Positions 43,724-53,332 are shown, counted from the first letter of the stretch. The stretch: DNA of 64,000 bases from Halobacillus kuroshimensis DSM 18393 (GCF_000425705.1 NZ_AUDY01000008.1:992001-1056000); one strand, 5' to 3'. Made by a program: numbers and translations. The notes: generated from the letters alone by a model not told the origin.

Positions 43724-44920
43724 TTATCCAACGTTCTGATCAGATACAGGAATATCCTCTTGTTTCCTTTTTCTCATAAGTTTATCAGCAATCGCAGTAA
43801 TGGCTCCATCGCCTGTAACGTTCGTTGCTGTACCAAAGCTGTCTTGAGCTAGGTAGAGAGCAATAATTAAGGAAACCATGGTGGAATCGAACCCTAACAT
43901 GGATTCGAGAAGGCCGATAGCTGCCATAACTGCTCCTCCCGGCACACCCGGGGCTGCAATCATTGTAATTCCTACCATAAGAATGAATGGAAATACATCG
44001 GCAAATGTTGTGGCTTGTCCAAGCATATACATAACCGCCATGGCACAGCTGGTAATTGTGATTGTACTTCCTGCTAAGTGGACATTCGCAAGTAACGGTA
44101 CAGCAAAATCTGCGACACGTTCGCGCACTCCCATTTTCTTCACTTGCTTTAATGTAACTGGAATCGTAGCTGCCGAAGACTGCGTTCCTAATGCTGTAAA
44201 GTAGGCTGGCGTCATTTTCTTCAATAAGCTGAATGGATTTCTGCCATGCATACTGCCTGCAATACCATAGATAACGATGAGATAAAGCAGATGCAGGGCT
44301 ATGATCATCAGAAACACTTTGGCGAATACACTTAAAATCGTACCGACTTGTCCTGCATACGTCATATTCGCAAAGATTCCAAATATATGAAATGGTAAGA
44401 GTGGAATAATGATATTCTCTATTACCTTTTGGATAATGGAGCGAAACTCATTCATGACATGTAATAAGGAATCGCCTTGAACAGCCGTCATTCCAACTCC
44501 TAATAGGAAAGATAATATAAGTGCGGCCATTACGCCCATAATTGGAGTCATTTCGACTGAAAAAGGTGCTTCCACCAGGGATTCCTCTGGATTAGCAAAA
44601 GACCCCCCTCTTTGTCCTTGCAAAAAAGATGGATACAGGTTCTTGGCGAATAAAAAAGCCGCTGTACCTGCCAGAACTGTGGAGGCATAGGCTAATCCAG
44701 TCGTCAGACCCAGCATCTTTCCTGCCCCCTTGCCCATTGATGCGATCCCCGGTGCAATAAAACCGAGAATGATTAACGGGATGACAAAGCTTAGGAAATT
44801 ACCGAATAAACCTGTGAATGTTGCAGCGATTTCAATCAAAATCTCCGGTGCAAACTGTCCTATAATGATCCCCAGCGCTATTGCCAGGACAATCCTTACT
44901 AATAATGGTATTCTTTTCAT
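43724..44920 (-). CDS. Dicarboxylate/amino acid:cation symporter (DAACS)
   Basis: 398 aa, eight helices plus two re-entrant loops. Family motifs: serine-rich hairpin ALGTQSSAATIPVTL (HP1), LAGSTITI, PGVPGGAVMAA (HP2) and AQDSFGTATNVTGDGAI (substrate/Na+ site). Takes up glutamate, aspartate, serine/threonine or C4-dicarboxylates with Na+ or H+; which one cannot be decided. ATG 44920 follows GGGGAGAGGGAG. Monocistronic. Confidence 0.92.
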   Translation of the reverse strand: MKRIPLLVRIVLAIALGIIIGQFAPEILIEIAATFTGLFGNFLSFVIPLIILGFIAPGIASMGKGAGKMLGLTTGLAYASTVLAGTAAFLFAKNLYPSFLQGQRGGSFANPEESLVEAPFSVEMTPIMGVMAALILSFLLGVGMTAVQGDSLLHVMNEFRSIIQKVIENIIIPLLPFHIFGIFANMTYAGQVGTILSVFAKVFLMIIALHLLYLIVIYGIAGSMHGRNPFSLLKKMTPAYFTALGTQSSAATIPVTLKQVKKMGVRERVADFAVPLLANVHLAGSTITITSCAMAVMYMLGQATTFADVFPFILMVGITMIAAPGVPGGAVMAAIGLLESMLGFDSTMVSLIIALYLAQDSFGTATNVTGDGAITAIADKLMRKRKQEDIPVSDQNVG

Positions 44921-45094
44921 CTCCCTCTCCCCTTCTTCATTTGTAAAAATTTAACGAGGTCATGTGTTATAGAACAAATCATGGTTTATACACTACCCTT
45001 TTTTCTATGGTTTGTGAAGTATAAAAAACAATAAAACAATGGATATGTAAAGAACAAAGTTACGGACTGGTGTTACCAACCTTCTGCGTCTCAT

Positions 45095-45150
45095 CTCAGC
45101 TGTTCAGGTCATCCTTTGACCAGCGCTGCACCACAGTCTGGAACGTGCTT
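45095..45150 (+). repeat. CATCCACC-type intergenic motif, copy C (weak)
   Basis: CTCAGCTGTTCAGG, then GCACCAC-AGT and CTGGAACGTG, comparable to TCAGTTGAGG, GCATCCACCAGT and GCGGAACGTG in copy A. Confidence 0.3.
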
Positions 45151-45154
45151 TATA

Positions 45155-45189
45155 AAAACAAAAGCGCCACCCTCAAGGGGTGACGCCTT
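45155..45189 (-). terminator. Terminator of the ftsW-like gene
   Basis: On the minus strand GGCGTCACCCC pairs with GAGGGTGGCGCTT (one mismatch), followed by TTTGTTTTT. Confidence 0.75.
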
Positions 45190-45190
45190 T

Positions 45191-46330
45191 TTATGCGGCA
45201 GCTCTTTCTTCCTGATTCTTTTTGATTTTAGAAATAGCGTGGATATTGATTAAAATTCCTGCAGAAAACATCATCATCAATAACGAGGTTCCACCAAAAC
45301 TGACAAACGGAAGCGGAACTCCCGTCAAAGGAATTAATCCTGTCAATCCTCCCAGATTGATAACAGCCTGAATGCCAATCAAACCGGAAACACCGATAGA
45401 TAGCAGCCTTCCGAAGGTATCATGACTGTTCATACTGACATAAAAACCACGCAGGACGATAAGAGCGATCAGTCCGATCACAACAGCCACTCCAATAATT
45501 CCCAGCTCTTCCGCTATGACGGCCATAATAAAGTCGGTATGCGCTTCCGGCAGATATCCAAGCTTTTGCACACCTGCCCCAAGGCCTGTACCGATAATCC
45601 CGCCATTATGGATAGCGAGATAGGAATTAATCAGCTGGTACCCTGCGTCATCCGCATATTCGAAGGGCTGGTAGGCACCATCAAACCGGGAGAGCTGTTC
45701 TTCACTCAATCCGAATTGATACATCGTAACTGCAGCCACTAAAACGAGACCGAGCATAAAGAACAAATGGGACTTCTTCAAGCCGCTGGACATAATGATC
45801 AATCCGGAAACAGCCAGCGCGATCACTGCCGTGCCCAAGTCCGGCTGCTTTAAGATCATGGCCACGACAAGCATCGTAATGATCATAGGAGGAAGCAGCC
45901 CTCGTGTGAAATCCTGTATGTAGCTGCTTTTTTTCGTATAAATAGCAGCCAGGTAGATAATTAGTGACATCTTTGCTAGTTCCGCCGGCTGAAAGCGTCC
46001 GATCAGCGGGAGGCTGATCCAGGACTGAGCGTTGTTGGTCGTTTGTCCAATGACAAAAACCATTCCTAATAAAATGACGGTCACCAGTAAAATGAGTTTA
46101 AATAAACGGCGGTAGTTTTTATACGGAAAGATGATCCCGAAAAATAAAGCGCCGATTCCCAGACCCCAGGAAAGCAGCTGTTTTTCAAAGAAATATCCGG
46201 GGGTTACGTCATACACCATGACACCACTGACCATGCTCGCGCTGTATACCATGACAGTACCAAAGGCGGAAAGTGCCAGTACGGCGAAAAGGATTGAAAA
46301 ATCGATGTTCTTTAAGATTCTGACTATCAT
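45191..46330 (-). CDS. FtsW/RodA/SpoVE-family lipid II polymerase
   Basis: 379 aa with ten helices. SEDS motifs: GRFQPAELAKMSLIIYLA, LKQPDLGTAVI (catalytic Asp region), EAHTDFIMAVIAEELG, and the C-terminal GLIPLTGVPLPFVSFGGTSLLM. Polymerises lipid II into glycan strands with a class B PBP. Family members FtsW, RodA and SpoVE cannot be told apart from the protein alone; a solitary location away from a division cluster resembles B. subtilis YlaO/FtsW. Site AAAGAGGGTTACC precedes the ATG. Confidence 0.9.
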   Translation of the reverse strand: MIVRILKNIDFSILFAVLALSAFGTVMVYSASMVSGVMVYDVTPGYFFEKQLLSWGLGIGALFFGIIFPYKNYRRLFKLILLVTVILLGMVFVIGQTTNNAQSWISLPLIGRFQPAELAKMSLIIYLAAIYTKKSSYIQDFTRGLLPPMIITMLVVAMILKQPDLGTAVIALAVSGLIIMSSGLKKSHLFFMLGLVLVAAVTMYQFGLSEEQLSRFDGAYQPFEYADDAGYQLINSYLAIHNGGIIGTGLGAGVQKLGYLPEAHTDFIMAVIAEELGIIGVAVVIGLIALIVLRGFYVSMNSHDTFGRLLSIGVSGLIGIQAVINLGGLTGLIPLTGVPLPFVSFGGTSLLMMMFSAGILINIHAISKIKKNQEERAAA

Positions 46331-46459
46331 TGGTAACCCTCTTTCATTTTGGTGCTGATAGATAAATTATAAGGGTTCTCCCCATGTAAAAAAAGCATTC
46401 CTTTTAAATTAAATCAAAAGTCTTTATAATATCGATGAGAATGGTAGGAGGTTTGTGGA

Positions 46460-46831
46460 ATGATCTATCTTTATGTCGGCTTTGGTGGGTTTATCGGGGC
46501 ATCCCTGAGGTACTTGATTGGTCTATTATTTGTAAATACGAGTGGATTTCCTTATTCCACCCTGCTTGTGAATCTATCCGGCAGCTTTCTGCTGGCTTGG
46601 TTGACCGCGGGACTGATCAACAAATATCAGCTGGCGGCTGAGTGGAAAGCTTTTCTGGGCACCGGACTCATTGGATCTTACACGACGTTTTCCGCTTTGA
46701 CAGCAGATGCGTTTTCGTTGTATGAGCATGGCAGTGAATGGGAAAGCCTTCTCTACATAAGCCTGAGCATCGGGGGCGGATTTCTATGCTCATCCCTTGG
46801 ATACCACCTCGCAGGGAGGAAGACTCGATGA
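46460..46831 (+). CDS. crcB1: Fluoride channel subunit FluC/CrcB 1
   Basis: 123 aa, four helices. Motifs GGFIGASLRYLIG, NLSGSFLLAWLTAG and GLIGSYTTFSALTADAF (the fluoride-binding TTFS segment) are present. Forms, with the next gene product, a fluoride exporter; paired, non-identical subunits are common in Gram-positives. Site GGTAGGAGG precedes the ATG. A TATAAT box lies at 46425-46430. No fluoride riboswitch was found in the 130-bp leader region. Confidence 0.95.
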   Translation: MIYLYVGFGGFIGASLRYLIGLLFVNTSGFPYSTLLVNLSGSFLLAWLTAGLINKYQLAAEWKAFLGTGLIGSYTTFSALTADAFSLYEHGSEWESLLYISLSIGGGFLCSSLGYHLAGRKTR

Positions 46832-47202
46832 CGATACTGTTATTACTCCTGGCGGGGGCAGGCGGATTCATTGGAGCTGTCCTGCGCTATACTATAAGTA
46901 AATGGATCAACAGACGGACATCTTCTTCCTTTCCTTGGGCCACTTTTACTGTCAATATGACCGGTTCCTTCCTGCTCGGTACAACAGCCGGCATCCATCT
47001 TTCAGAAGCATGGATAACATTGGCCGGAACAGGGATCATGGGAGGTTTGACCACGTTTTCCACGTTTAAACTGGAAGCCCTCCACCTCCACAGGGGAAGG
47101 GAGTGGAAAACACTTACAGCTTATACAATTGCCAGCTATACCTTGGGCCTGACCCTGTATATCATTGGGTATACCTTCCCTTCCCTGCTGTCACAGCTTT
47201 AA
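46828..47202 (+). CDS. crcB2: Fluoride channel subunit FluC/CrcB 2
   Basis: 124 aa from ATG 46828 (GGGAGGAAG upstream; ATGA overlap with crcB1). Four helices; GGFIGAVLRYTIS, NMTGSFLLGT, GIMGGLTTFSTFKLE. The second half of a heteromeric fluoride channel. Its last 4 nt overlap the convergent nucleotidyltransferase-like gene. Confidence 0.95.
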   Translation: MTILLLLLAGAGGFIGAVLRYTISKWINRRTSSSFPWATFTVNMTGSFLLGTTAGIHLSEAWITLAGTGIMGGLTTFSTFKLEALHLHRGREWKTLTAYTIASYTLGLTLYIIGYTFPSLLSQL

Positions 47203-48035
47203 CTGACGGGGCCCGCTCCTTTCCAGTGCGACGCCCTTTCCTCCTGAAGGAGCCCTTTATAATCAGAAACTTCCACCAGCCGGACGACCTCCTTAACGAG
47301 CTGCTCTGTCTCCTGCAGCGCCTGTGCAGGAGATGCGTGAAAGATGTGAGTCAATCTCTCAGACATCCGTTCAGGGTGAACGTCCATCTGCTTCAAGGTT
47401 TCTTTCATCCATTTAAAGGAAGGGTGTTTGACGTACATCCGGTTTAATCCGTGAAGAATGCCGAAAAGATTTTGATGAACTCTGCAGATGACAGAATAAA
47501 ACATCAGCCAGTCTTCTCTTTCACACAATACTCTCCGGCTGCGCCACGGGCTGCCAAAATCCAGGTGGATTTTGATCATCTTTTCCGCTAAGGCACCCGG
47601 GTAAACATCCACCTCCTGCTTCAGTATATCTCCTACATGATGGCCATGTAATACGACCCCGTCCTGAACAGCTGCAAGAAGGCACTGTTTTTCATAACTC
47701 ACATCCAGCTTTTTCTTTACATCGTGGATCACCTCTGAAATCGTAGTCGTTAAAAAGCTGCTGATTTCAAACTTCACCCCGCTTTGATCGTGATACGTCT
47801 CAGACCACTCACCATCTTCATAAGGGTAAAACGTATGAAGAATCCCTTCTCCTCTTTTTACCGGATCCATGCGGTCATAATCACTCGGTGGCTCTTTCCA
47901 CAACACATGCAGTTCAATATCAGAATGATGATCATCAAGGTTCCTGGACACAGAACCAGCTAAAATGACAGCTTCCACATTGGCATTCTCCTGATAGAAG
48001 TACGCCATGTTTACAGCTTTTTTATTTAAACTCAA
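47199..48035 (-). CDS. Nucleotidyltransferase-domain protein
   Basis: 278 aa. N-terminal polymerase-beta-like motif AVILAGSVSRNLDDHHSDIELHVLW (G-S plus D-x-E); the remainder is mostly helical (KIHLDFGSPWRSRRVLCEREDWLMFYSVICRVHQNLFGILHGLN). Resembles small-molecule adenylyltransferase-like proteins; substrate unknown. Convergent with and overlapping crcB2 by 4 nt. Confidence 0.75.
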   Translation of the reverse strand: MSLNKKAVNMAYFYQENANVEAVILAGSVSRNLDDHHSDIELHVLWKEPPSDYDRMDPVKRGEGILHTFYPYEDGEWSETYHDQSGVKFEISSFLTTTISEVIHDVKKKLDVSYEKQCLLAAVQDGVVLHGHHVGDILKQEVDVYPGALAEKMIKIHLDFGSPWRSRRVLCEREDWLMFYSVICRVHQNLFGILHGLNRMYVKHPSFKWMKETLKQMDVHPERMSERLTHIFHASPAQALQETEQLVKEVVRLVEVSDYKGLLQEERASHWKGAGPVS

Positions 48036-48089
48036 CCAAATCCCTCCTCATATGTTCGATCTCATTCTGCCTGCCCTGCAAGCAGCATC

Positions 48090-48145
48090 TTCATACTCCG
48101 ACAGAAAAGTGTTACGGTGGATGTCTGCCGGCAGGGAAGACGGTC
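48090..48145 (-). repeat. CATCCACC-type intergenic motif, copy F
   Basis: On the minus strand: GACCGTCTTCCCTGCC, GGCAGACATCCACCG (core 48116-48123), TAACAC. Agrees well with copy A around GGCCGTTCCC, CAGGCATCCACC and GTAAGC. Confidence 0.4.
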
Positions 48146-48226
48146 TGCAAAGAAAAACCCGTACGATGATCCCATTTTTCACCGTACGGGTGTTATTTTC
48201 TTATTCGGTTTTACTAAGCTTTAGGT

Positions 48227-49075
48227 TTACAAAGCTTTATACCATATATTCATATCTTCGAGTCCACTGCCGATCATACTGTTTTGAATCATACAGCCCC
48301 CGAACGTGAAGCCCTGCTGTCTTGCTACGATATTCATCCCCATGGAAGCTGCACGCGTGTAGGAGAACATCGTCTGAACGCCGAGATGTTTCATCTTTTC
48401 TTCCAGGTGTGGGTATTGACAGGATAAAAGACCTTTTCCTCTATGAGAAGGAAGGGTTGCGCAGTCCGTGAATTCCGCTGCATTAAATTCAGGAAATAGA
48501 TCAGCGGAACAGGAGCTCACCAGCTGGTGCCGGTCATGAATGAGGGAAAAATAAACTTCTTCTCTCATCAGCTGTTTAATATAGGAAGGGTCATGAATAG
48601 GGGTTGGGTATTTCGGAAAAACCTCCCGGTACAACTCGGCCATTTCCTCTGCATCCTTTTCCTCCGCCCATCGGATATCATAACCTTCAGGCAGGTGCTT
48701 AACCCCGGTCTGCTCCTGTATGTTTAATTCCTTGAGGCGTGGGATCACATTGCCCGTGCCGGCTCTCCCTCTGTCAGGATTCAAGTACCTGGCATAAATC
48801 AGCGCATCCTCCCCTTGAAAAAAACCTTGGATTTCACCTTCATATATAAAGGAAAGCTCCTCTGCAATCGATGTTTCTTTTTGATCTGCCCGCACATAGA
48901 AAATGATTTTATCGCAGTCGTTATCCAGAGCCGTCTGAGAAAGTTCATCCAGTTCTTCCTCAGTGATCCAGTCTGGAAGCTTGTACACCTTGATCCGTTT
49001 ATTGACAGGTTCCAAATGAACATCATCGTTTTCCAAAAGCGTTTGAACAGAAAGATCCACCTTAGACATAATCAC
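48227..49075 (-). CDS. ablB: Putative beta-lysine N-acetyltransferase, AblB/YodP-like (orphan)
   Basis: 282 aa. C-terminal GNAT domain (YDIRWAEEKDAEEMAELYREVFPKYPTPI... AEFTDCATLPSHRGKGLLS... SYTRAASMGMNIVARQQGFTFGGCMIQNSMIGSGLEDMNIWYK), the pattern of B. subtilis YodP and archaeal AblB. With lysine 2,3-aminomutase (AblA/KamA), AblB makes N-epsilon-acetyl-beta-lysine, an osmolyte in methanogens. No aminomutase gene is in the window. GTG 49075 has AAAGGGGAG before it; ATG 49069 is possible. Confidence 0.87.
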   Translation of the reverse strand: MIMSKVDLSVQTLLENDDVHLEPVNKRIKVYKLPDWITEEELDELSQTALDNDCDKIIFYVRADQKETSIAEELSFIYEGEIQGFFQGEDALIYARYLNPDRGRAGTGNVIPRLKELNIQEQTGVKHLPEGYDIRWAEEKDAEEMAELYREVFPKYPTPIHDPSYIKQLMREEVYFSLIHDRHQLVSSCSADLFPEFNAAEFTDCATLPSHRGKGLLSCQYPHLEEKMKHLGVQTMFSYTRAASMGMNIVARQQGFTFGGCMIQNSMIGSGLEDMNIWYKAL

Positions 49076-49175
49076 TTTTTCTCCCCTTTATGAGTTTCAA
49101 GTCAGCTTTCATTCACCTCTACTCTTTTATTTTACAGGGGCCTGGATAAAGAAGGAATATGTCTCGAGGGACTAA

Positions 49176-50069
49176 TTATGACGACATTTGTAGAATTTCC
49201 GAGAGTGCATCGTCGATGGCAGGATATTCAAAGGAAAACCCTGCTTTGACCAGACGATCCGGAATGACCCAACGGCTTTTCAACACCAATTCGGTTTCTG
49301 TGCGGATAAATGCAGAACCAATCTCAAGCATCCACTTCGAAGCGGAAAGTCCAGAGCTCCGCCCCATTTGTTCCCGCATGATTTCCATGAAATGAGCGTT
49401 GGTGACCGGCCCGGGTGCTGAACAATTAAAAGCACCGGTTAAATCAGACCGGTCTTTCAGGAATAACACAATCCTGAACAAATCCTCCACGTGAATCCAG
49501 CTGAACATCTGCTTTCCACTCCCTTGGACACCTCCGAGACCAAACTTGACTAAATTTTTATAAGGGCCCATCACACCTCCCTCTTTACCGAGGACGATCG
49601 CTGTCCGAAGCGCGACCCTGCGGACTCCAGGCAGGCTGTGGGCATAGAAGTGATCCTCCCAGGTCGATGCGACATTGACGGAAAACCCACTCCCAGTTTC
49701 CCCAGACTCCTCAGTCATCGGCCGGTCTTCCGCATGCCGGTAAATCGTAGCTGTACTCGAGTTCATCCACACTTCCGGCGGGTGGGAACACGCTTTGAGA
49801 GCTTTACTTAGAACATGCGTCGTCATGACGCGAGAGATCATAATTTCGTTTTGATTACGTGGATGATACCGGCAGTTCACAGATTTGCCTGCCAGATTCA
49901 CCAACAGATCGGCTCCTTCAAGAGCCTGAACAATCCCGTCAAAGTCTTCCCAGTGAATATACCCGGGCTGCCTGGAAATCATACAGGTTTCAACACCCAT
50001 CTCTTCGAATCGCTGCTTAAAATAGTTGCCGATAAATCCAGTTCCCCCAGCTAATACCACTTTTTTCAT
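49176..50069 (-). CDS. TIGR01777-family NAD-dependent epimerase-like protein (YfhF-like)
   Basis: 297 aa. Extended SDR: GGTGFIGNYFKQRFEEMG cofactor loop, NLAGKSVNCRYHPRNQNEI, SSTATIYRHAEDRPMTEESG, FSWIHVEDLFRIVLF. This family (SulA-like, YfhF in Bacillus) is uncharacterised and contains the WTxxRK-like or NLAG signatures. Reaction unknown. Alone, with a site (GAAAGGTGG) before the ATG. Confidence 0.88.
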   Translation of the reverse strand: MKKVVLAGGTGFIGNYFKQRFEEMGVETCMISRQPGYIHWEDFDGIVQALEGADLLVNLAGKSVNCRYHPRNQNEIMISRVMTTHVLSKALKACSHPPEVWMNSSTATIYRHAEDRPMTEESGETGSGFSVNVASTWEDHFYAHSLPGVRRVALRTAIVLGKEGGVMGPYKNLVKFGLGGVQGSGKQMFSWIHVEDLFRIVLFLKDRSDLTGAFNCSAPGPVTNAHFMEIMREQMGRSSGLSASKWMLEIGSAFIRTETELVLKSRWVIPDRLVKAGFSFEYPAIDDALSEILQMSS

Positions 50070-50156
50070 ATGTAAACCACCTTTCAGGAAAATAATGAAA
50101 GAGCAAAACGCTCCTTACTATGGCATGTAAACCGTAGGTTTATTTTACCATGAAGG

Positions 50157-50453
50157 TCATGTTCTTTTCTTGAATTGACGGGCATGGGATTTGGCAAAAT
50201 CAATAATCCGCTCATACGTGTCTTCGTCAAAATCTTTTTTGGTTGTATTAAAAAGGGCAGCACTATCCTCATCAATGATCTTTATCCTCGCCCCTCCACG
50301 AACATAAAGCGTGACGTAAAGAAAGGGCTCTTTCATCCCCAGTGTCTTTTTCAGTTCAGGTGCAAAATCAGCAGTGATCAAGAGTCTGTCCTCGACCTGC
50401 TTCAAGGATAGCTGGCTGAGAAACTGCAGATTGTCGATTTCTTTCCATACCAT
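50157..50453 (-). CDS. Small soluble protein, 98 aa, unknown
   Basis: Starts MVWKEIDNLQFLSQLSLKQVED, with a beta-rich centre (YVTLYVRGGARIKIIDEDSAALF) and a basic end (HARQFKKRT). No family recognised. ATG 50453 follows AGGGAGTGCG. Stands alone. Confidence 0.65.
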   Translation of the reverse strand: MVWKEIDNLQFLSQLSLKQVEDRLLITADFAPELKKTLGMKEPFLYVTLYVRGGARIKIIDEDSAALFNTTKKDFDEDTYERIIDFAKSHARQFKKRT

Positions 50454-50523
50454 GTTTACGCACTCCCTGTTTTTTCTTTACCTTACCAATATCTTCTTCT
50501 TTTAAACATCATCACCCATCCTA

Positions 50524-50575
50524 CTGTTGAGCGGCACTGATTTCATGCGGTGTCACCAGTATAGCTCCGGGATAT
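50524..50575 (+). repeat. CATCCACC-type intergenic motif, copy E (weak)
   Basis: TTGAGCGGCACTG, CATGCGG, TGTCACCAGTATAGC; compare TTGAGGCCGTTCC, CATCAGG, CATCCACCAGTAAGC in copy A. Confidence 0.3.
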
Positions 50576-50607
50576 TCATCCTGTCTGAATTCTATGTAAA
50601 AATTAAG

Positions 50608-50633
50608 AAAAGAGGGGGGGGCGCCCCTCTTTT
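50608..50633. terminator. Terminator of the lysine-degradation operon (minus strand)
   Basis: AAAAGAGGGG (50608-50617) with CCCCTCTTTT (50624-50633). Confidence 0.85.
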
Positions 50634-50634
50634 C

Positions 50635-51789
50635 CTACACTTTATGATTTCGTTCTGTAATGACAACTCCCCGCTTCGCCATTTCCCTGATATAAAAATC
50701 ACCAGGAACAATTCTTTCGGGAGGATGGACGCCCCGCTTTGTGATCCGGCCGCTTCCGATCATCTGTGCAGCAACGGATATCGTATTAGCGGTCGCTCTT
50801 GCCATCGCCGTTACATTAGCTTCCCTGTCTTTATATGTGATCATTTCATAGCAGCAGGATTGGTCTTCCCCATCCTTCCGCCCTTCTACCAGGACTCTTA
50901 AAAGCACAGCGTCATCTTTTTCTTTTAGTTCCAAAAGAGGGTCAATGCTTTTCAGTAGAACCTTTCTCGTATTCACTTTCCTCCCGTCTACTTCCACTTC
51001 TTTGCCGGCTCCTGTGAGGTTCAGGTCCACGAGCAGCTTCATCTTCGCTGCATGGCCGGGGTAACGGATCGTTTTATATTCCAGCGTTTCAATATCCGGG
51101 TAGGATTGCAACAGCGTTGATGTGCCGCCGGAAGTGTGAAAAGCCTCCAGAGGGCCGAAGCGGTCAAAGTAAATCGGCTCTATTTCTGTCAGGGATTCCA
51201 CCTCTTCCAGTTTCCCTTTTCTTATTATCGTGGAAGGATCAGAATAGTGGTCCAGCAGTCCTTCCATAGAAAAGACATGGTTATACTCGAGCGGGGGCTC
51301 TGGGCGGACAGGAATCCCCCCGACGAACAGCTTTATACCACTCAAGCTGTCCAGTTTGGATGCGCCATACCCGGAAAGGATATTAATCATCCCGGGGGCT
51401 ACACCGAGGTCAGGGATGATGGTAACACCCGCCTTTCGGGCCGATTCATCCAGCTCAAGCACACGGTCGGTAATGTGACCGATATGCCCTCCAAGATCGA
51501 CGGAGTGGACACCCGCTTTCACTGCTGTACGCGCAACGATTTCGTTAAACGAATAAAACAAGGCATTGATCACGACATCGTAATCTTGTAAAAAGCTCTC
51601 GAGCTGCTGTTCATTGCCTGCATCAACCTGAAAGGCGGAAAGCTTTGGAGAATGCAGCGTATGAACGACAGCCTCGGCTCTTTTCTGATCAATATCAGCC
51701 AGACCGACATGTGTTACACCAGGACTGTGAGCAAGGTCTCTGGCCGCTTCCTTTCCCATGAGACCGGACCCTAAAACAGCCACCTTCAT
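50635..51789 (-). CDS. lysDH: L-lysine 6-dehydrogenase
   Basis: 384 aa. Closely matches, from memory, Geobacillus stearothermophilus L-lysine 6-dehydrogenase (385 aa): [33 protein letters not shown] (VNALFYQFNETVAKTA there), [58 protein letters not shown]. It removes the 6-amino group of lysine with NAD+, giving 2-aminoadipate 6-semialdehyde, which cyclises to piperideine-6-carboxylate. Fourth and last gene of an operon with an aldehyde dehydrogenase (20-nt gap), a ThDP enzyme and an aminotransferase. Annotators often label it saccharopine dehydrogenase-like. Confidence 0.9.
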   Translation of the reverse strand: MKVAVLGSGLMGKEAARDLAHSPGVTHVGLADIDQKRAEAVVHTLHSPKLSAFQVDAGNEQQLESFLQDYDVVINALFYSFNEIVARTAVKAGVHSVDLGGHIGHITDRVLELDESARKAGVTIIPDLGVAPGMINILSGYGASKLDSLSGIKLFVGGIPVRPEPPLEYNHVFSMEGLLDHYSDPSTIIRKGKLEEVESLTEIEPIYFDRFGPLEAFHTSGGTSTLLQSYPDIETLEYKTIRYPGHAAKMKLLVDLNLTGAGKEVEVDGRKVNTRKVLLKSIDPLLELKEKDDAVLLRVLVEGRKDGEDQSCCYEMITYKDREANVTAMARATANTISVAAQMIGSGRITKRGVHPPERIVPGDFYIREMAKRGVVITERNHKV

Positions 51790-51809
51790 TGGATCACTCC
51801 TTCTGCCCG

Positions 51810-53315
51810 TTATGAACCTTCCTCTACATCAATCTGCGCCCGCTGCAGGCGGCCGCTGAAATCGACATAAACGGCCTTCCATTCTGTGAACACATCAAGA
51901 GCAGCTACTCCGGAATCTCTATGGCCGTTGCCTGTGCCTTTTGTTCCGCCAAACGGAAGATGGATCTCAGCACCTGTCGTTCCCGCGTTCACATAAACGA
52001 TTCCTGTGTCGAGATCCCGTTGAGCAGCAAACACTCGGTTTACATCCTTAGTGAAAATCGAACTGGACAGGCCGAATTCGACTTGATTATTGATATGAAC
52101 CGCTTCTTCAAAGCTTTTAACAGGAATAAGGGATACCACCGGACCGAAAATTTCTTCACGGGCAATCCGCATGTCCGGAGTAACATCTGTGAAAATAGTC
52201 GGGGCGAAGTAACAGCCTTTTTCCAATGCGCCCTGGTTCATCACAGAACCTCCTGTAAGCAGCTTGGCCCCTTCTTGTTTTCCAATGTCTACGTACTGCT
52301 GAATTTTTTCAAGGCCGCCCCGATTGATAATCGGTCCCACCTTTATCGACTCATCAAGGCCGCTTCCTATTGTCAGCTTTTCCGTTTCCCTGAGCAGCCG
52401 CTCCTCCAGCTCTTTTTTGACGTTCTCGTGCACCATAACACGGCTGCAGGCGGTGCAGCGCTGTCCGCTCGTGCCGAACGCACTCCACAAAATCCCTTCA
52501 ACAGCAAGGGATAAGTCAGCGTCATCCATGACGATCACACCATTTTTTCCACCCATTTCCAATGACACTTTCTTCAGGCGGCTTCCGCACTTACCAGCAA
52601 TGTGCCTGCCAACTTCGTTCGATCCGGTGAAGGATATAACACGGATGTCATCTTCTTCGATCATCGCCTCCCCTACGTTGGAACCGGATCCGAACACAAC
52701 GTTCAGAACACCTTCAGGAAGGCCTGATTCCTGAAGAATCCCGGCCATTTCGAAGGCCATGAACGGGGTTTCGGTTGCAGGTTTCCAAACGACGGCATTT
52801 CCAGCCACGATGGCAGGGAAAGACTTCCACGTTGCAATGGCAATGGGAAAGTTCCAAGGGGTTATAATTCCGACGACACCTACAGGGGCACGGACACTCA
52901 TAGCAAACTTATCCTTCAGCTCGGAAGGAGTTGTCTGTCCAAACAGGCGCCGGCCTTCTCCAGCCATATAAAACGCCATGTCGATCCCTTCCTGCACCTC
53001 TCCACGCGCCTCTTCAATGACTTTACCGTTTTCCATCGTCAGCAGACGAGCCAGATACTCTTTTTTCTCCTTCATGATCAAGCCTGCTTTATAAAGGACC
53101 TCCGCCCGCTGCGGTGCAGGAACAAGCGCCCATTTCTTTTGGGCAGAAACGGCCGCCCTGGTCGCCGCCTTAACGTCCTCTGCGTTGGATAACGGAACGT
53201 CGGCTAGTATTTCTGAATCAGCCGGGTTATACACCTTGGTCATTTTTTCCGTAGAAGGTGCCTTCCATTCGCCATTGATAAAGTTCTTTAACTTTTTCAC
53301 CTGGGTGATTTCCAT
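51810..53315 (-). CDS. Aldehyde dehydrogenase, candidate aminoadipate/glutarate semialdehyde dehydrogenase
   Basis: 501 aa. Full [52 protein letters not shown] (catalytic Glu), [13 protein letters not shown] (catalytic Cys), [11 protein letters not shown] and [15 protein letters not shown]. The ending [32 protein letters not shown] is that of the Bacillaceae YcbD/KGSADH-like group. Beside lysDH, the likely role is oxidation of aminoadipate semialdehyde (piperideine-6-carboxylate) and perhaps also glutarate semialdehyde. ATG 53315 follows AAGAGGAGTGAGG; a longer frame overlaps the upstream gene and has no site. Confidence 0.88.
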   Translation of the reverse strand: MEITQVKKLKNFINGEWKAPSTEKMTKVYNPADSEILADVPLSNAEDVKAATRAAVSAQKKWALVPAPQRAEVLYKAGLIMKEKKEYLARLLTMENGKVIEEARGEVQEGIDMAFYMAGEGRRLFGQTTPSELKDKFAMSVRAPVGVVGIITPWNFPIAIATWKSFPAIVAGNAVVWKPATETPFMAFEMAGILQESGLPEGVLNVVFGSGSNVGEAMIEEDDIRVISFTGSNEVGRHIAGKCGSRLKKVSLEMGGKNGVIVMDDADLSLAVEGILWSAFGTSGQRCTACSRVMVHENVKKELEERLLRETEKLTIGSGLDESIKVGPIINRGGLEKIQQYVDIGKQEGAKLLTGGSVMNQGALEKGCYFAPTIFTDVTPDMRIAREEIFGPVVSLIPVKSFEEAVHINNQVEFGLSSSIFTKDVNRVFAAQRDLDTGIVYVNAGTTGAEIHLPFGGTKGTGNGHRDSGVAALDVFTEWKAVYVDFSGRLQRAQIDVEEGS

Positions 53316-53332
53316 GTCCTCACTCCTCTTGG

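Noticed and set aside
46331-46459. Fluoride riboswitch before crcB1
   Set aside because: The conserved pseudoknot blocks of the crcB motif are not present.
50635-51789. Saccharopine dehydrogenase (lysine-forming) annotation
   Set aside because: Length and the conserved segments fit L-lysine 6-dehydrogenase of Geobacillus better.
51921-52514. 197-codon plus-strand frame
   Set aside because: Antisense to the aldehyde dehydrogenase gene, no start signal.
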